A DNA stretch of 64,000 nucleotides from Dioscorea cayenensis subsp. rotundata (lineage: Eukaryota; Streptophyta; Magnoliopsida; Dioscoreales; Dioscoreaceae): positions 2,941,622 through 3,005,621 of the forward strand of contig NC_052489.1 of NCBI RefSeq assembly GCF_009730915.1, given 5' to 3'. Under the pieces are notes generated by a model. It was given only the letters and a program-made list of their open reading frames with translations, ran no database searches and was not told the origin of the DNA. Positions 22,511 to 35,520 of the stretch are shown here, one piece after another. The position numbers and the translations under genes were made by a program. The first letter of the stretch is position 1; each line of letters begins with the position of its first letter.

Positions 22511-25198
22511 CTATTGTTGTTTCCTGAAGAAAGGTTTCTGACAAACTAAAAGTTTCTCGTTGCTGCTACTATCCGCGTCCATCATGCGAGCATCCCATTT
22601 CAGCTGCGTCGTTATCAATCTCGCTGTTTCGATAAGAGGAGCTGTATCATGAAGTATCACCCATCCCTGAAATCAAAATTCATCCCGAACAAATGATTAG
22701 AGTTTAGGACAAGCGGGAATCTAAGTTCATTGTTGTTTGGTTAAGTTAAACAGATTTGCGTCATTGATGTCACACCTCAGGTCGTAGTATGCGATCTATC
22801 TCCAAGAATATATTATGCAGGGAACACCGATGCTGCTGATGAGCCTCAAGTGACAGCAACCCATCAGCGTGCACCATGTCGTACGTTCTTGGATATGATG
22901 GAAATGCCTCACACCTATTCAAAATATAAATTTCAGTTTTGATTCATGGTAATTGTAAGACTCATCCAAGAGTTTTAATCAACTCGGAAAAACTTCATAC
23001 GATGAATGGTTGATTAATTTTTAGATAATTCTGAAATTCTGAATTAAAAACTTCATCGATGGGAGAGAGAGGAGATATATACATACCAATCATGCTGAAC
23101 ACCAATAAATCCTCTATCAAGAATGAGAGGAAGGTAATTGGGACCACTTGTTGGCACAACATTCATGACCCAGACAGATTTCCCAGCACCCAACAAAGCT
23201 GCATTAAATCCACCAAACCGAGCATTCATGTCGAGCACATTTCGAAGAAAGTTGAATGGTGTGGCAGGATCCTCATCTCCGGGTCGCTTTGGATGATCGG
23301 AGAATATCAGCGGTGAGAGTAGAGACCAATAATTCTGAACTACAGAGTTCCTGTTCAAAGCATCATCAGCAAAATCATCTGGTTGAAGACCTGTCGGAGT
23401 AATAAAAGTTATGTCTCTGAATACTAAAACAGACAGATATAGTCGACATGTAAAAAATTGGATAGCATGACTTACCATATATGTCGAGCTCGGTTGAGTT
23501 TAGATTAGCTCGTGCAGGCCAAGGAGTTCGATCTTCAATAGGAATCCATCGCCGGCTTCGGGTGCCCGCTATGCAGGGATTATGTGGCTGGTAATAGGGA
23601 GATTCAGTATCACGGTTCTTACCACAGATTTCGGGCCCGGATTTCCTATAAAATGAATACAGTTAATAACATGATAAATCACAATTGTGCAAATCAATCG
23701 AGAGTAAAGAAGATATACCGAGCACTGTAACATTTCTTTTTACTAGTCTTTCTCCACACAACTGTTTCATCCTGCTGCGACAACATATCCCAGCAGAGAT
23801 TCTCAGTAAAATCACTGATAATGGTCCATTTCTTTTGCTCGTCCTTGTTGCGTCGAGACCGGTGGGTGTTTGTAATTGAAGTCCAAACAAAGTAGCCTCC
23901 GGGCCTCAGGAGTCTATCAACTTCGATTAAGAAAATTCCATCTGAATGAATACAATTTACAGGAATTCAGGACTTTAAATCTCTTATAAATCAGAATGTT
24001 GTTGAAGAACGTAAGACCTCAAACAAGAGAATGACAATCATAAACCACAAACCATTTTTCTCCCAATCAATGCCACACTTTGCACAATGCAGCATATCAA
24101 ATGACAAGTATGGATATGGCAACTGCTTTGATGCAAAGGAGCCGATCATTGCAGGCATTCCTCTCTCGAGAGTAAGCTGCACTTGACTGCCAGAGGCTTC
24201 GTAGTTAGCAATACACATGGTTAGTAACTGTCTTGAGAAAAGGTGTGCGCCGAAGCTACCAAAACCGCATCCTATATCCAGAACAGTTCTGATCTGCAGC
24301 ATGAAACTTGAAATTAAGTCTCGAATCAATCGAATAAGTGATAATAATCGAGAATACACTCACCCCAGCTTCATTGAAATTAGATTCATTCCTCAATCCA
24401 ATCATCTCGGCAATCTGATGTGAATAGTCTTCCACACCATCGACCATAATGGAGTCAGACCGGAATGATATTTGCTCTTCTTCCACCATCATCCTACAAC
24501 CGAAGACAGTATGCAATATGTTTTCCGAACAAAAGACAACCAAGTCATTTTTATATAAAAAAAAAAAGGCATGCATTCTACCTCTTGGTCAAGCTCCCAG
24601 ATGAGAATTCCTGCCCGGTGATCTTCACATTCTCCTTCCAAATGAAGTCCCTCCCAGTCGGCCACCTCAAAGGGATCCTATAGTTCTTCGGTGGCAGAAT
24701 TAAACAACCATGATCCTTCTCCCGAACACACTTACGTTCATATTCAATCGGATCACCAAGGTCTGCGGAATCCAAATTTTCTGACACATTGTAATAACAA
24801 GGCACATAATTTTCATACTCCGGTGGGCAGAACTCGAGTTCTTTCAACCGGGAAACACCAAGGGAGACCTCGCTGATCTCCGAGAGTTCCGCAATAAGCT
24901 GCTGCTGTAGCCTCCGGTACCCATGAAATACGTTTTCTTGAGACGAGCTGGAGATAGAGATTGCCCACGAGAGAGAGCCATAAAGGGCGAGAACAATAGC
25001 AAAAGTGAGACCAAGCTTAAAGAGCAAAAGAATTAGAGCCTGTCGGCTTCTTGAAGCTACGGCAGAGCTCGAAATGTCATGCCCAAAGCCATTCTCAGAG
25101 TGGTCTTTAGCTTGATATTGATAGTTATCACCTAATGAATCTCGACTGCCGTTGATGCGTACACCACCGGAGAACCCCCGATACAAAGGCCTTGACAT
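22511..25198 (-). CDS. QUA2: QUASIMODO2-type Golgi methyltransferase (pectin, DUF248/PMT family)
   Basis: Eight coding exons on the minus strand: 25198-24582, 24493-24364, 24293-24053, 23941-23719, 23645-23476, 23390-23087, 22914-22776, 22666-22511. All junctions are GT-AG and keep frame, giving about 659 residues. The N-terminus starts [14 protein letters not shown], like QUA2/TSD2 and unlike the shorter QUL proteins. One membrane anchor (about residues 54-78, [20 protein letters not shown]) makes it a type II Golgi protein. The SAM-binding motif is [13 protein letters not shown], followed by [19 protein letters not shown]; a second family block is [14 protein letters not shown] and [19 protein letters not shown]. 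Family members are needed for homogalacturonan methylation and cell adhesion. The last exon ends [14 protein letters not shown]. All expected blocks are present and uninterrupted, so it looks functional. Ortholog call by recall, not by a tree. Confidence 0.94.
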
Positions 25199-26288
25199 TG
25201 CCTACCTCACCTGCTCCAATGCTGAGAAATTCAGTCAACCAGTGCAGTTGCCAAAGGATATAAAGATCTATAAAATGTTTACAATGCCTTTTGACTAAAT
25301 GAAGAACATGAGATGGATTAGTAAATGGATGCAAACATTTTAATAATTTATTCCTTTTTTAATCTTCATTTTTTTTCTGAATCCAAACACGGAATTAGGT
25401 AAAACACAGATGGAATAGAAAAATAGGTTTCCATGGTCATTAAGAATTCAAGAAAGGGCCCCCAAACCTGATGATCTCTGATACAAATGATAAGAGATCA
25501 GAGAAAGGGCACAACCTTTTTCCCTTCCAAGTGGAGAACAACAAAGAATGGTGCAAAGGTTTGAAGAATGGTGAAAAGGTTTGATGATGATAAGGAAATG
25601 TGGCAAAATGACTTTCTATATATCAAATCATCAAGAAAAAAAGGATGAAAAAAAGGAAAACCTTTGACAAAAGGGGGCAAACTTTGGCTCAGTTCCACCT
25701 CAATGAAGCATAGAAACTCAAATCTTGCTACATCCCCCATGTGCTTGAAGCCATTGAAGACATCAAGAAACAAAACCTACAAGCTTGTTAACATGTAACA
25801 AAGATCAGGAAAAGAAGTGGAACCCTTTGCACAATTGATACCATTTCAATGAACAAATCCATCTCAATATTCAACTTATACTCAATAAAATCATCTTCCA
25901 ACCCAATGTGAAATCTAGAAATTTTAGACAACCACATGGACACCATAAAAATGGAATAAAAAAGGAGATGAGAATTCTCCCAAAATAAAAAACTGAATCT
26001 CTCTGGCTCACAGCTCCACTGGAAGTACACAGAGCCAATAAATCAAACAAACCAACAACAAGCCAAACAAATAAAGATACAAAATTTAAGACAAAAAACT
26101 GAATCTTTAGATAGAAATAATTCAAAACTACCTTAAAAATCCCAACTTTTCCTCACCACAAGCCTATCCCCATCTCTTCCTCTCTTCTTGCAATGCCATT
26201 GTCCTAAAAATCTCTCCTTTTTCCTCTCAAATCACTCCTGCTTCTCCTTCTTCCTGGTTTATCAAATGCCAAACCTCTCTAGATGAGA

Positions 26289-26326
<38 letters not shown>

Positions 26327-26345
26327 CCCAATTGGATTTGGAACT
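25199..26345 (-). promoter_or_regulatory. QUA2 5' leader with probable UTR intron and CT/GA tract
   Basis: Minus-strand DNA upstream of the QUA2 start. A plausible leader exon runs from about 26330 to 26132, contains a (GA)n tract (26293-26324 as CT on plus), and ends at a possible donor (AAG/GTAGTTTTG). A plausible acceptor (GGAGCAG) lies about 20 bases upstream of the ATG. This suggests a roughly 0.9 kb leader intron, inferred from splice-like signals only. Confidence 0.45.
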
Positions 26346-29300
26346 TTAAAGAAGCATGTATACATTTATCAAATACTTGGAAAAGCTACTGAAAAAGAAG
26401 ACAGTCAAAAACACTTTTTTACATCATAAAAGCTTGAGCTTTTGAGTAACATTATTATTATTTTACTCTTTAATATTTATATTTTTATATATTTATATAT
26501 ATAGAGATATTGTTTTGTTTTAATATGATATAAGCCATATAAATTACATAATAATAATAATAATAATAATACATATAAATATTTAGATTTTGCAAGCTCT
26601 TTTACAAGGACTACCACAAACTTGGTCCTCCATCAATCAAGGAAAGAAACATCGGAACAAACGGAGAAGGAATACAAGTATTCATTTCACATCTATATAC
26701 CTTTTTTTTTTCTTTTTGATTTTTATACAATTATATGAAATATTGTACTATACTTTCTTTTTAAAGTAGTCTTTTATATGAAATATGAAAACTCTTGTAA
26801 GGATAAGTAATAAAAGTAGTATCTCATTATGAGCATTTAGATCTCTATTAATTAACTTTGTACACATGTAATATAGTTGTTATTAATTTATGTTGACATG
26901 CAAAAAATAATTTAAGTAGATTTTTAAAAATAAAAATTTTGTTTTTAATACATATGAATAAAATCACCAAAATATTAAAAAACAATATAAATAGTACAGT
27001 GAATTGAAAAGATGTTAGTTAAAAAGAGAGATATTAAGAGTTAAAAAACACCCAAAAATAATAATTAGCAGTCATCATCCATCCATGGTCATTTTGTTGA
27101 TCTTAAATATCAGGCATCTTCAATTAGATACACGGTCAAAAACTTAGTAAGGTTTAATTTGTTTATATAATTTAAAAAAAAATAGAAATGTAATAAAAAC
27201 ACATTGGCCTAAGATCTAGGCAGGAAATGGAAAGGAATGGCAATCAAGAATGATGCATTAAAGGCAAAAGCAAGCAAGTTAGATAGGTCATGCATGCATC
27301 AAGGCATTGAACTATTCAAGAGAAACACAAGTCATGCAATGCTAGTGATGAATGTTGTTGAAATTTTAGTGTCATGTTTTTGGACCCACATTTTGAACAC
27401 ATTAATGAAACCCATTTTGGTTGGCACTTATACATGGCCATGTGTCATGTTAGTGGGTCCAATTTATTGATCACCTTCACACCTTATTTGGTTAACACCA
27501 GCCCTGAATTTTGGCCCCCTTTTTTTTTAAATTAAAAAAAAAAAATTGTGAGGACGCTGACACAAATCAGAGTTATTCTCGTAACAATTCCTGACATTCA
27601 TCTCAATTGCCTTATTATTTATTTATTTTTCAATTTGCTTAATTTCAAATACAAAATTTACAATTGAAATAATAATAATAATATATATATATATATATAT
27701 AGGAGTGATCAGGGATCAATCTTAATTATTTTATTTTAATTTATTTGGAATTTTAATTGGAGAATTTAAAAAGAGGACGTGTTGGACCAGGTTAAAGCGT
27801 GTCGGTTGTGTCGGTGGACCACCACACCACAAATGGATGACGTGTCCCACTCACATGCTTGCGTGTGCGAACGCGTTAAAGAGCCAAGAATCAGACGGCT
27901 GAGATTTGCTTAATCGTCTAGAACCCCGAATCTCATCCATCCGATGGATCAGATGGATTTGTTGGGAAAACGCGGCTTCCCCACTTACGAGAAAGTGGAC
28001 TTCCCACTGATTACCAATCGGAAGTTGGTGTAATCTGGGTTGCGAACAGTGTGGGGTCCACCAAATGAAGGGCCAGGATTGTAAGATGAGGTGGGCCCTA
28101 TGAACCCAGATGATGACAAATGACACAGTTCTTTACTCACGAGTTCGTCATAGAATGTGTGCGCAGGAAGTGGACTTACATCCGGAATTCCGGATACTTA
28201 CAGAAAACAATGGGGAGTTTTTTAAAAGAAAAAATAAAAAAAAATAATAATAATGAATTAAAGTTTTTTTTTTCTAATTTAATTTTCATATGAGGATCAA
28301 ATGTAAATTAATAATACCACAAAATTATTTATTTAAAAATATTGAACAAATAATTTAAATTTTACGGTTTAAAAATTTAATTAAAAATAAATAATTTTTT
28401 TTTAAAAAAAAATAGATAATAATAATCTCACATAATTCTGATTTCTTATCTTATCAGTTTAAGTTTTCAGGTTAAATTGAAACCAAGATAACATATTTGA
28501 GTTATTTTAAATGATGAAATAATTTAACTTTAATTGAATATTTCAAATAAAGAAAAAGCTAACAAACAAAAGTGTCATGGTTTGTTGATGTCTTCATGAT
28601 GAAAGAGGAAGGTTCTCTGTTCATGATGTATTCACACAAAAGAATTAGTAGCCAAATAAAAAGGGTTTATTAATTATTAGTAGACAAAGGCATGAAAATG
28701 GGACCTTACCCCATGTCTACAATCTAAATGCTTGGTCTTAATTCTTGGTCCCCCTTAACATGATAACACTATTAAATATATTCCACCGACACATCAAATG
28801 CTATGCAAAAAAAATATTTCTATTTATTAAATTCAATTCATTTATTAAATAAAATAAGAAACATGGCTAAGATATATTAATACACTACTTGGAAATTGGA
28901 GAATAATTCAGTTGAACCAGAGTTGCAACTAAAAATAATGCATGTATGTAGAAGAAACTTACTTAACATGGTTTGATTTAGAGGGTGAAATCAAATTAAA
29001 AAGATAATTTCTAACAAAAACAAAGAAAGGTAGCATCAATCAAGGAGAAAAAAGGGAGCATGATAAGAACCACTTTAGAGTGTGTCAACACCATTACAGG
29101 CTGTTTTAGTTTGGCATGATGGAGTCATTAGTCAATGTCAACATTGAGGTCAATGATTTGGTTCTTGGAAAATGATTAACATCTAGCCTATTTGGTTTTG
29201 TCCAACCCTAATTTTTTAAAGACAAATCACAAATGTGTGCTTGTGTGTGTGTGTGTGAAATTACTCATTTAGTAGTACACTAATACTTGCCAAGCATGCT

Positions 29301-32300
29301 TACCTTCAAAGCTATGATATATTTGTTTAATACTTTACATGTCCTTCAAAAATAATTCAATGATAAACCTACTTAATATGTTTTTTGAGGGACATCGTTT
29401 TAAAATCTAGGGCAGTTTGGTAGTAACAGTTAGATCATAATTTAATGATTTTTATTCATACTTAATTACTGTGCTTCAACACTATTAAATATTTTTAACA
29501 AATACATAAATAAACGGTGGCGGTCAGATACAAATCTAAAAACTACCGTGAGACGTATCTAAAAATCATGTCTTCTTTAGAGAAATATACAAGAAAATAT
29601 GAATTGTATAAGAATGTATTAGTAATTATCCATTTTTTAAGCGTATACAAACAAATTTTTCCTAAATGGTCAATTTTTCTGAACATGAGAAAGAGAGATG
29701 CTCAAGTTGTGACACTCTCATGCATGCAAAATGTTTTTTATGAGAAAATGACCAAATAGTTAAATATTTAATCATCCCACTAAGGACTGTCTCCAAAATG
29801 TAAGTTGAACAAAGTGATATCACTATCATTAATCTAATTTTAAATCTTATCATTAATGAAACAGATTGACATATACTTCAACTAATTTAATAGCATCCAC
29901 TTGACATTAATTTTTAAATAGTACAAGATCAAATGCCAACCTTAAATGTCTATTAAAATATTAAAAATCACAATAAACTAATTTTGACTGTCAAGTAAAT
30001 CTCATCTTTCTAGTAACAGAGAAATTGAAAACTTTCACACAAAGTACAATGACATTAATGGAGAGAGTAAAAACAATCCTAACTAAAGCTTGGACAAATA
30101 GTTCATTAAATGAGGAATGGGCTTGAAACAAAACACCATGAATTCAAAATTGGAACTTAGTAAACAAGATGAAACAAACAGGTTCAAAGAATTGATTTGA
30201 ATTGTCCCATGGCAGATGAGATATTTATTTAAGTAAATGGCCTACCATAAGGAAAGCATGGGAGTCAGTGTTGCAGCAAAAACATGAGGTATCTAAAAAT
30301 ACAATAAAACACATTTGTTATCATTTCAATCAATAAAGGTATCATCAATCTGATCTCACAAGCATGAAGGTTTCAGTTTTAACAGGTATTTAAGTATTTA
30401 ATCATTAAAAACAAATCTTTAACCCAAAAAATGCTGTCCAAACCAAGCGAAATTATAACATTAGCAGAAAAATAAGGTTTGGGATGCACCAGGAAGGAGA
30501 TTGAAACTGGTTGTGGAATTTCCAAGATTGCAGAGATTTCTTCACAGCAGATGCATCAAAATGTAGTACAGCCAATGTGAGGTAATCTGGAGAAAAAAAT
30601 ATTGTTATCAAAAGAAACTAGAAAAACACAGCTGGGAAAAAAATATATAAAAAATCAGTCTTAAGACTTGAAACCCATGCTATAAACTATTTTACAAGTA
30701 CAGTGGGATCTGTTCTCAGCCAACAAAAGAAATATTGAAATTGCAAGTAATAATAGAATACCATCAGGGAATATTCACTGTATGTAAGTAAAGCACAAAT
30801 AAAAGGAGTGTCAGTAAAAAATCAGATGCAGATCTAGTTGTGACTTGGCAAAAAATGAGAAAAAGAAGATGTGCATAAGGAAGTGTACTGTAAACGGAAA
30901 TAATGCAGACTTATGGTTGGCCTTAAAACAAAGTAAATGCCTTTCTATATAAGAAGTGTCAATTCCTGCTCAATATAGTGCCACATTAAACACAAAGTTA
31001 TAAAAGTATCTGAAAACAAAGAAAGAACTTTTCCCAAAAGGCCAAAAGCTGTCAATTCCAATTCTATGTGGTGCCATGATCACAAATGGTAAAGTGTATG
31101 GTTGATGAAGGATGACAAAATGTATTTAACTATGCCACACAGAGAGAGAGAGAGAGTACAAAATCATAAACGAAGCATGGGATATAACAAAACAAACAAT
31201 TCAAAGCTGACTAATCATTCAATTAAGCAAAAAGCTTATATTAAACTATCTTGAATTTATATGCCGACATGTGCTACTGGTAATTAGTGCACAAAGCCAA
31301 CTCATCAGTTAGTATCTTGGATTTTAATTATAATATTACTAATAATAAATCAATACTTATTGCTAAACTGCAAACTGTGGACAGAATAGGCATATACATT
31401 AAGTTGTTATTTTCAACAGTAAAAGAGAATATGGCACAGTAGGTGTTAATTCCTAAAAGATGATGAATATATCAGGCAATTCTATCATGAAAGGTGAGAA
31501 AAAAGGAGTTAGGTGCTTACATCAACTAAACAATTTGGAAAAGAGTATATGCTATAAATAAAGCCTAGGCTTTTTCCCTCATTGCTGCAAATAGTGTCCA
31601 CTGGGCATTATTTGAAGAAGCCTTCATGAAGCCATAATGAAGGTCCTGAATCCTAATAGAAGGCATAAACAGTATCTTCTTAACTTTGCATCTCAAGTAA
31701 GCTAAGTTATTTAGCCAATCAATTTATCAACCTACTACACAGCTTCATTAGTCTAGCATGCTTTGTTGCATTTGTGAACTCACATGGTAGCAGCAAAGGA
31801 GCAAATACACTCATAATTCAGTTAAACAAAAACCAGCTTCAGTGGTTCTGCTCTTAAGAATGTAGCTGTTAGAACCTATTTTTTAAGATTTCAATAACTA
31901 TCCTTAAGAACTAGTTCAAATTAATCTCTTTACAGAAAGAGCACATCCCTTATTAAAATCAAACTCCCAGTTTGCTAGAAGAATCATTCACATCAGACGT
32001 CCCAGAAAACTTAAGTCAATAAATAAAAAGTGACCAAAAATCAAGCCAAAATACTTGTTCAAGAAAGGAATTTCATTACAATTTATTCCGGGAAGAGAAG
32101 CCCCACTTGTAGAGATGAGTTGAAGCATGTCTTTGCCAGAAACAATCCTGCCTACACAATTTTACATGCCAAAAAAAAAAAAGGGAAAAAAAGAAAGAAA
32201 GAATAATGTCGAACAAGTATGTGTAATAATACAGTGAGATTCAATGAGTTCCCCAATTAACCATATCTGAATCCCAGCAAGGCTGTCAGCTACTTTTCAC

Positions 32301-32822
32301 AAGAGTTGGCCTTCATGAAGCTTATTGTTTGAGTAGCATACACATTAAACATGAAAAATCAGTTTAAAAATCACTTTTCAAAAGCATGTACTTCAGATGC
32401 TTGATGTTAGATAACTACACGTATGTCAAACATGACCAATACTGAACCTGAGAAAGAAAAGAACAAATCACAACTTGAGATTATTCTAAAAAACAAAGAC
32501 CTCATGAATGCAACTTGAAGATTGATTGGATGTTATACAAGAAGCAATGGCATCAAAGGCTAACCATCGTCTTTCTGTTTCCTTTCAGTAACAAATAATT
32601 CAGCAAGTCTAGTACTAGTCCACTATGTTTTATAATAAAGTTAGTTGAAGATACCTACACATGTTGATGAACTAATGCAGCATTCAGTTAGTTTTTTATG
32701 CTTTCTAGAAGAATTAGTTCTCTCCCCCCCTACTCAAACGCAAGACATCTTGTCTTCTTTCATGTTGTCTCAGGCTGTCCAATTGGTATAATCTCAGTTC
32801 TAAGATACTGAAAAATCAATCT
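26346..32822. other. 6.5 kb intergenic region between QUA2 and LDL1
   Basis: No gene supported. It contains QUA2 upstream DNA and the LDL1 3' region. Simple repeats: (ATA)n 26548-26571, (AAT)n/(AT)n 27668-27702, (GT)n 29240-29257, (GA)n 31141-31156. A GC-richer block (27770-28190) is listed separately. The short open frames here resemble no family I recognise. Confidence 0.5.
27770..28190. promoter_or_regulatory. GC-richer island in AT-rich intergenic DNA
   Basis: About 420 bp clearly less AT-rich than its surroundings, with ACGTGT, GTGGGGTCCACC, GGTGGACCACCAC and GTGGGCCCTA words (TCP-site-like and G-box-core-like). It lies about 1.5 kb upstream of the QUA2 leader. It may be a distal promoter part, an unrecognised non-coding transcript or a relic. 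Confidence 0.25.
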
Positions 32823-35195
32823 TCAAATTTGACATGATCCCTTCATGATACCGGTATTTGGAGTGGTCAATCTTGCAGCCTTTATTCTCCCTAAAAGACT
32901 ATCTCCGAGACTCCCCAGTCCATCTCTCCCAACTAGTTTTGTGCCAAAGTTGCGATATAACAAACTTAATCTTCTCTCATCCCCATCAATATCATGCAAC
33001 TCCATCACATGCCTCTTGGAGATCAATGCGTACAGATAAAGCAAACCAGAACCTGTCTTCCTCTCACCAATCCCCACGCGAAGCAAGGAAATAGAATCAG
33101 AACCACTTGAGCAAGGATCATAAAGAACTGAAAAACTCCCAAAAGACAGATCAGGATTGTGATACAGATCATCCAAGTCCAGTTGCTCCTCTCTACAATC
33201 CACTCTATCTGTTGTTGATAGAATGGAACTTCTCTTAGCTGCTCTTGATATATTAGCGGCCTCCCTAAACCCACTAAGCAGAGCTCCATGCATTGTCGCC
33301 GGGTATTTCCTATTAGTAGCCTCCCCGGCAAAGAAGACCCTATCCCCCACAGGCTCCGCCAGAACATCATAATCATCACCTGAAGAACCAATGGCAACAT
33401 ACGAGTATGACCCATAAGTGAACTTATCTGACCCCCACCGGGTGCAAACCACCTGAATTGGAGCAGGGACTTCAATCCCTTTCGGAGTGAAAATGCCTCT
33501 AAGAACTCCTAGGACTCTTTCAACCGCCTCAACAGGCGATGAATTCTCAAACTTTATTGCAGACTCCCCTGCAACAAGAGCAACAAGCAATGGTCCACCA
33601 GATACTGAAGTATAGCTATAAAACAGGAAGAACTCCCCTCGCTGCCTTGGGTCCTCTGTCAAATGCCCAAATGTATCAATCCCTCCACCCCAAAAATCAT
33701 GAGGAAACAGCATCGCCACCTTATTCAGCAATCCAAACCCCAATCTCTTAATGGCATCTTGCTTTGGAGGAGGGAGTTCAGGATCGAACACAATGGAGCC
33801 TTTCTTGAGTACACCAAGAGGTACAGTGCAGAGAGCCATATCGGCATGAAAAGCCTGGTCATTGGTATAAACTAGCACACCATCACAACCATAGTGAATC
33901 CTACTCACTGTCTGATTATAAAAGATCGGAATATCCTCCGCCAGAGCTCGAACAAAGCGACAATTGCCACCGGGAATGAAGCAATGGTCACCTCCCATCT
34001 CGTAGGGATCATCCTGATCCCAGTAAGCCATTGACAAGTCTGAGAGCAATGCCGCATTGGCATACTCCAAGTTTGCAAGATGCCAATTGAGAAGCATTCG
34101 CTCCTCCGGCGTCTCAGCGACTCCATGGGCCTTGCGGAAGGCTTCAAGAGCAGTACCAAGCGAGACATCTACGGACTGGAATTCCTCTAGGATGGATTCA
34201 CGGAGCTTGCAGGCCTTATCGAGGAGTTGGTTGAAGGCTGTCTCCACGCGGGAGTCGGTGGCGGTGTCGACCGGGCGGCCGTCGGGGAGGTAAAGTGGGC
34301 AGACGTCCCGCACCTTGTGCAATGGGAACCCTAGCTGCCGCGCGAGCACGCCGAGAGGGTTGCCATTAATGCCTGTAAGCACGCTACCGCCGAGATCGGC
34401 GGCAGCAACGATGGACCCATCGTCGCTGCACATCTTGCGGGTGTGAACGCGGCCACCAGGGCGGGATCGGGCTTCTAGGATGGCGACCTTGAAGCCGAAG
34501 GTGATGAGCTGGCGGGCGGCAGCGAGGCCAGCGATTCCAGCGCCGATCACAACGACGTTGGCACGCGGAGGGAACGGAACGGCGGGGAGACGGAAGGCAG
34601 GGGCGAGGCCGAAGTTAATGAAGCCGTGGGAGGAGAGGAAGGAAAAGGCGGAGGAGACTAGGTTTTTGTGCTCGGATCGGATGGATTCCATGGCGTGGGA
34701 CTCGGACAAGCGGGAGGAGACGGTGGAGCGCCACCGGGAGAGGATGTGGTTGCGGACGATGATGTAGTTGGATTGGATGGGGCCGGAGAGAGTGGGCACG
34801 ACGGAGGAAAGGATCTCATCCTCGGAGAGGGAGTCGGAGGCGAATCCGACGGAAAGCGCCACGAGGGCTTCGACGTCGAGATCGGATAGGGAGCCATCGA
34901 AGCCGGCGTTGGATCGCCGGCGGGGAGGTCGTGGCTGGAGCTGGAGAAGCTCATCAATCAGGGCGTCGTTGTAGAGAGGGGCGGTGCCGGAGCGGGAGGT
35001 GGATTGGGGGCGGAGGGAGCGGACGGAGAGGGAGGGGACCATCTCCGGGAACTGCTTCCTGCGCCGTCGGCGCTTTCTCGCCGGCGGCGACTCGAGATTC
35101 TCTGCGGGAGGGGTAGATTGGGAAGGATCGGAGGGAGGGGTAGAATGGGAAGGATCTGGAGGAGGGGTAGATTGGGAAGCATCCTCAATTTCCAT
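32823..35195 (-). CDS. LDL1: lysine-specific histone demethylase 1 homolog (LSD1-like)
   Basis: Single exon, 790 residues. Domains: a basic nuclear-localisation stretch (KRRRRRK, residues 41-47), SWIRM domain (about 105-200, VEALVALSVGFASDSLSEDE to FINFGLAPAF), then an FAD amine oxidase domain from 213 with the dinucleotide fold VVVIGAGIAGLAAARQL and EARSRPGGRVHTRK. LLNKVAMLFP carries the catalytic lysine (K492), matching human LSD1 K661, and FFAGEATNRKYPATMHGALL (621-640) closes the FAD site. There is no coiled-coil tower insertion, as usual in plant homologs. It should remove methyl groups from H3K4 in chromatin and so repress transcription. The SWIRM and C-terminal blocks match the LDL1 subgroup better than LDL2 or FLD. 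The N-terminus has a 24-bp coding repeat (STPPxDPSx units, residues 9-30). It appears intact. Confidence 0.94.
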   Translation of the reverse strand: MEIEDASQSTPPPDPSHSTPPSDPSQSTPPAENLESPPARKRRRRRKQFPEMVPSLSVRSLRPQSTSRSGTAPLYNDALIDELLQLQPRPPRRRSNAGFDGSLSDLDVEALVALSVGFASDSLSEDEILSSVVPTLSGPIQSNYIIVRNHILSRWRSTVSSRLSESHAMESIRSEHKNLVSSAFSFLSSHGFINFGLAPAFRLPAVPFPPRANVVVIGAGIAGLAAARQLITFGFKVAILEARSRPGGRVHTRKMCSDDGSIVAAADLGGSVLTGINGNPLGVLARQLGFPLHKVRDVCPLYLPDGRPVDTATDSRVETAFNQLLDKACKLRESILEEFQSVDVSLGTALEAFRKAHGVAETPEERMLLNWHLANLEYANAALLSDLSMAYWDQDDPYEMGGDHCFIPGGNCRFVRALAEDIPIFYNQTVSRIHYGCDGVLVYTNDQAFHADMALCTVPLGVLKKGSIVFDPELPPPKQDAIKRLGFGLLNKVAMLFPHDFWGGGIDTFGHLTEDPRQRGEFFLFYSYTSVSGGPLLVALVAGESAIKFENSSPVEAVERVLGVLRGIFTPKGIEVPAPIQVVCTRWGSDKFTYGSYSYVAIGSSGDDYDVLAEPVGDRVFFAGEATNRKYPATMHGALLSGFREAANISRAAKRSSILSTTDRVDCREEQLDLDDLYHNPDLSFGSFSVLYDPCSSGSDSISLLRVGIGERKTGSGLLYLYALISKRHVMELHDIDGDERRLSLLYRNFGTKLVGRDGLGSLGDSLLGRIKAARLTTPNTGIMKGSCQI

Positions 35196-35520
35196 GGTCT
35201 TGGCCGCCGATGCCGATGCCGCCGCCGCCGGTGAACCGGAAGGATTTGAGGTTTGGTTTTGGGTTATTCTATCGAAGCGAATTCAAGGAGACGGATCCGA
35301 TAAGGAGGTTATAGCGGGTCGGATCCTTATTAGATCCGTTTCAAGTTCTCCAATTCGGATCCGATTCAAAAAAATAATAATAATTTCTATATAAAAGCAC
35401 ATTTATAATTCATTTTATTATTTTTTTTAAAATTACATTTTATTAATATTTAATTTTAAAACTCACGTTTTTTAAAATAATTTTCCCTTGTTACTAACTT
35501 ATTTAATATTAATTAATAAA
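35196..35520 (-). promoter_or_regulatory. LDL1 5' leader and proximal promoter
   Basis: Minus-strand DNA immediately upstream of the LDL1 ATG. GC-rich near the gene (GCC repeats at 35205-35235) and abruptly AT-rich from 35370. A transposon-like region begins at about 35521, so the undisturbed promoter is only about 300 bp. Confidence 0.4.

Noticed and set aside
34480..35234. Arg/Gly-rich plus-strand frames over the LDL1 5' half
   Set aside because: Antisense shadows of the GC-rich LDL1 coding sequence.
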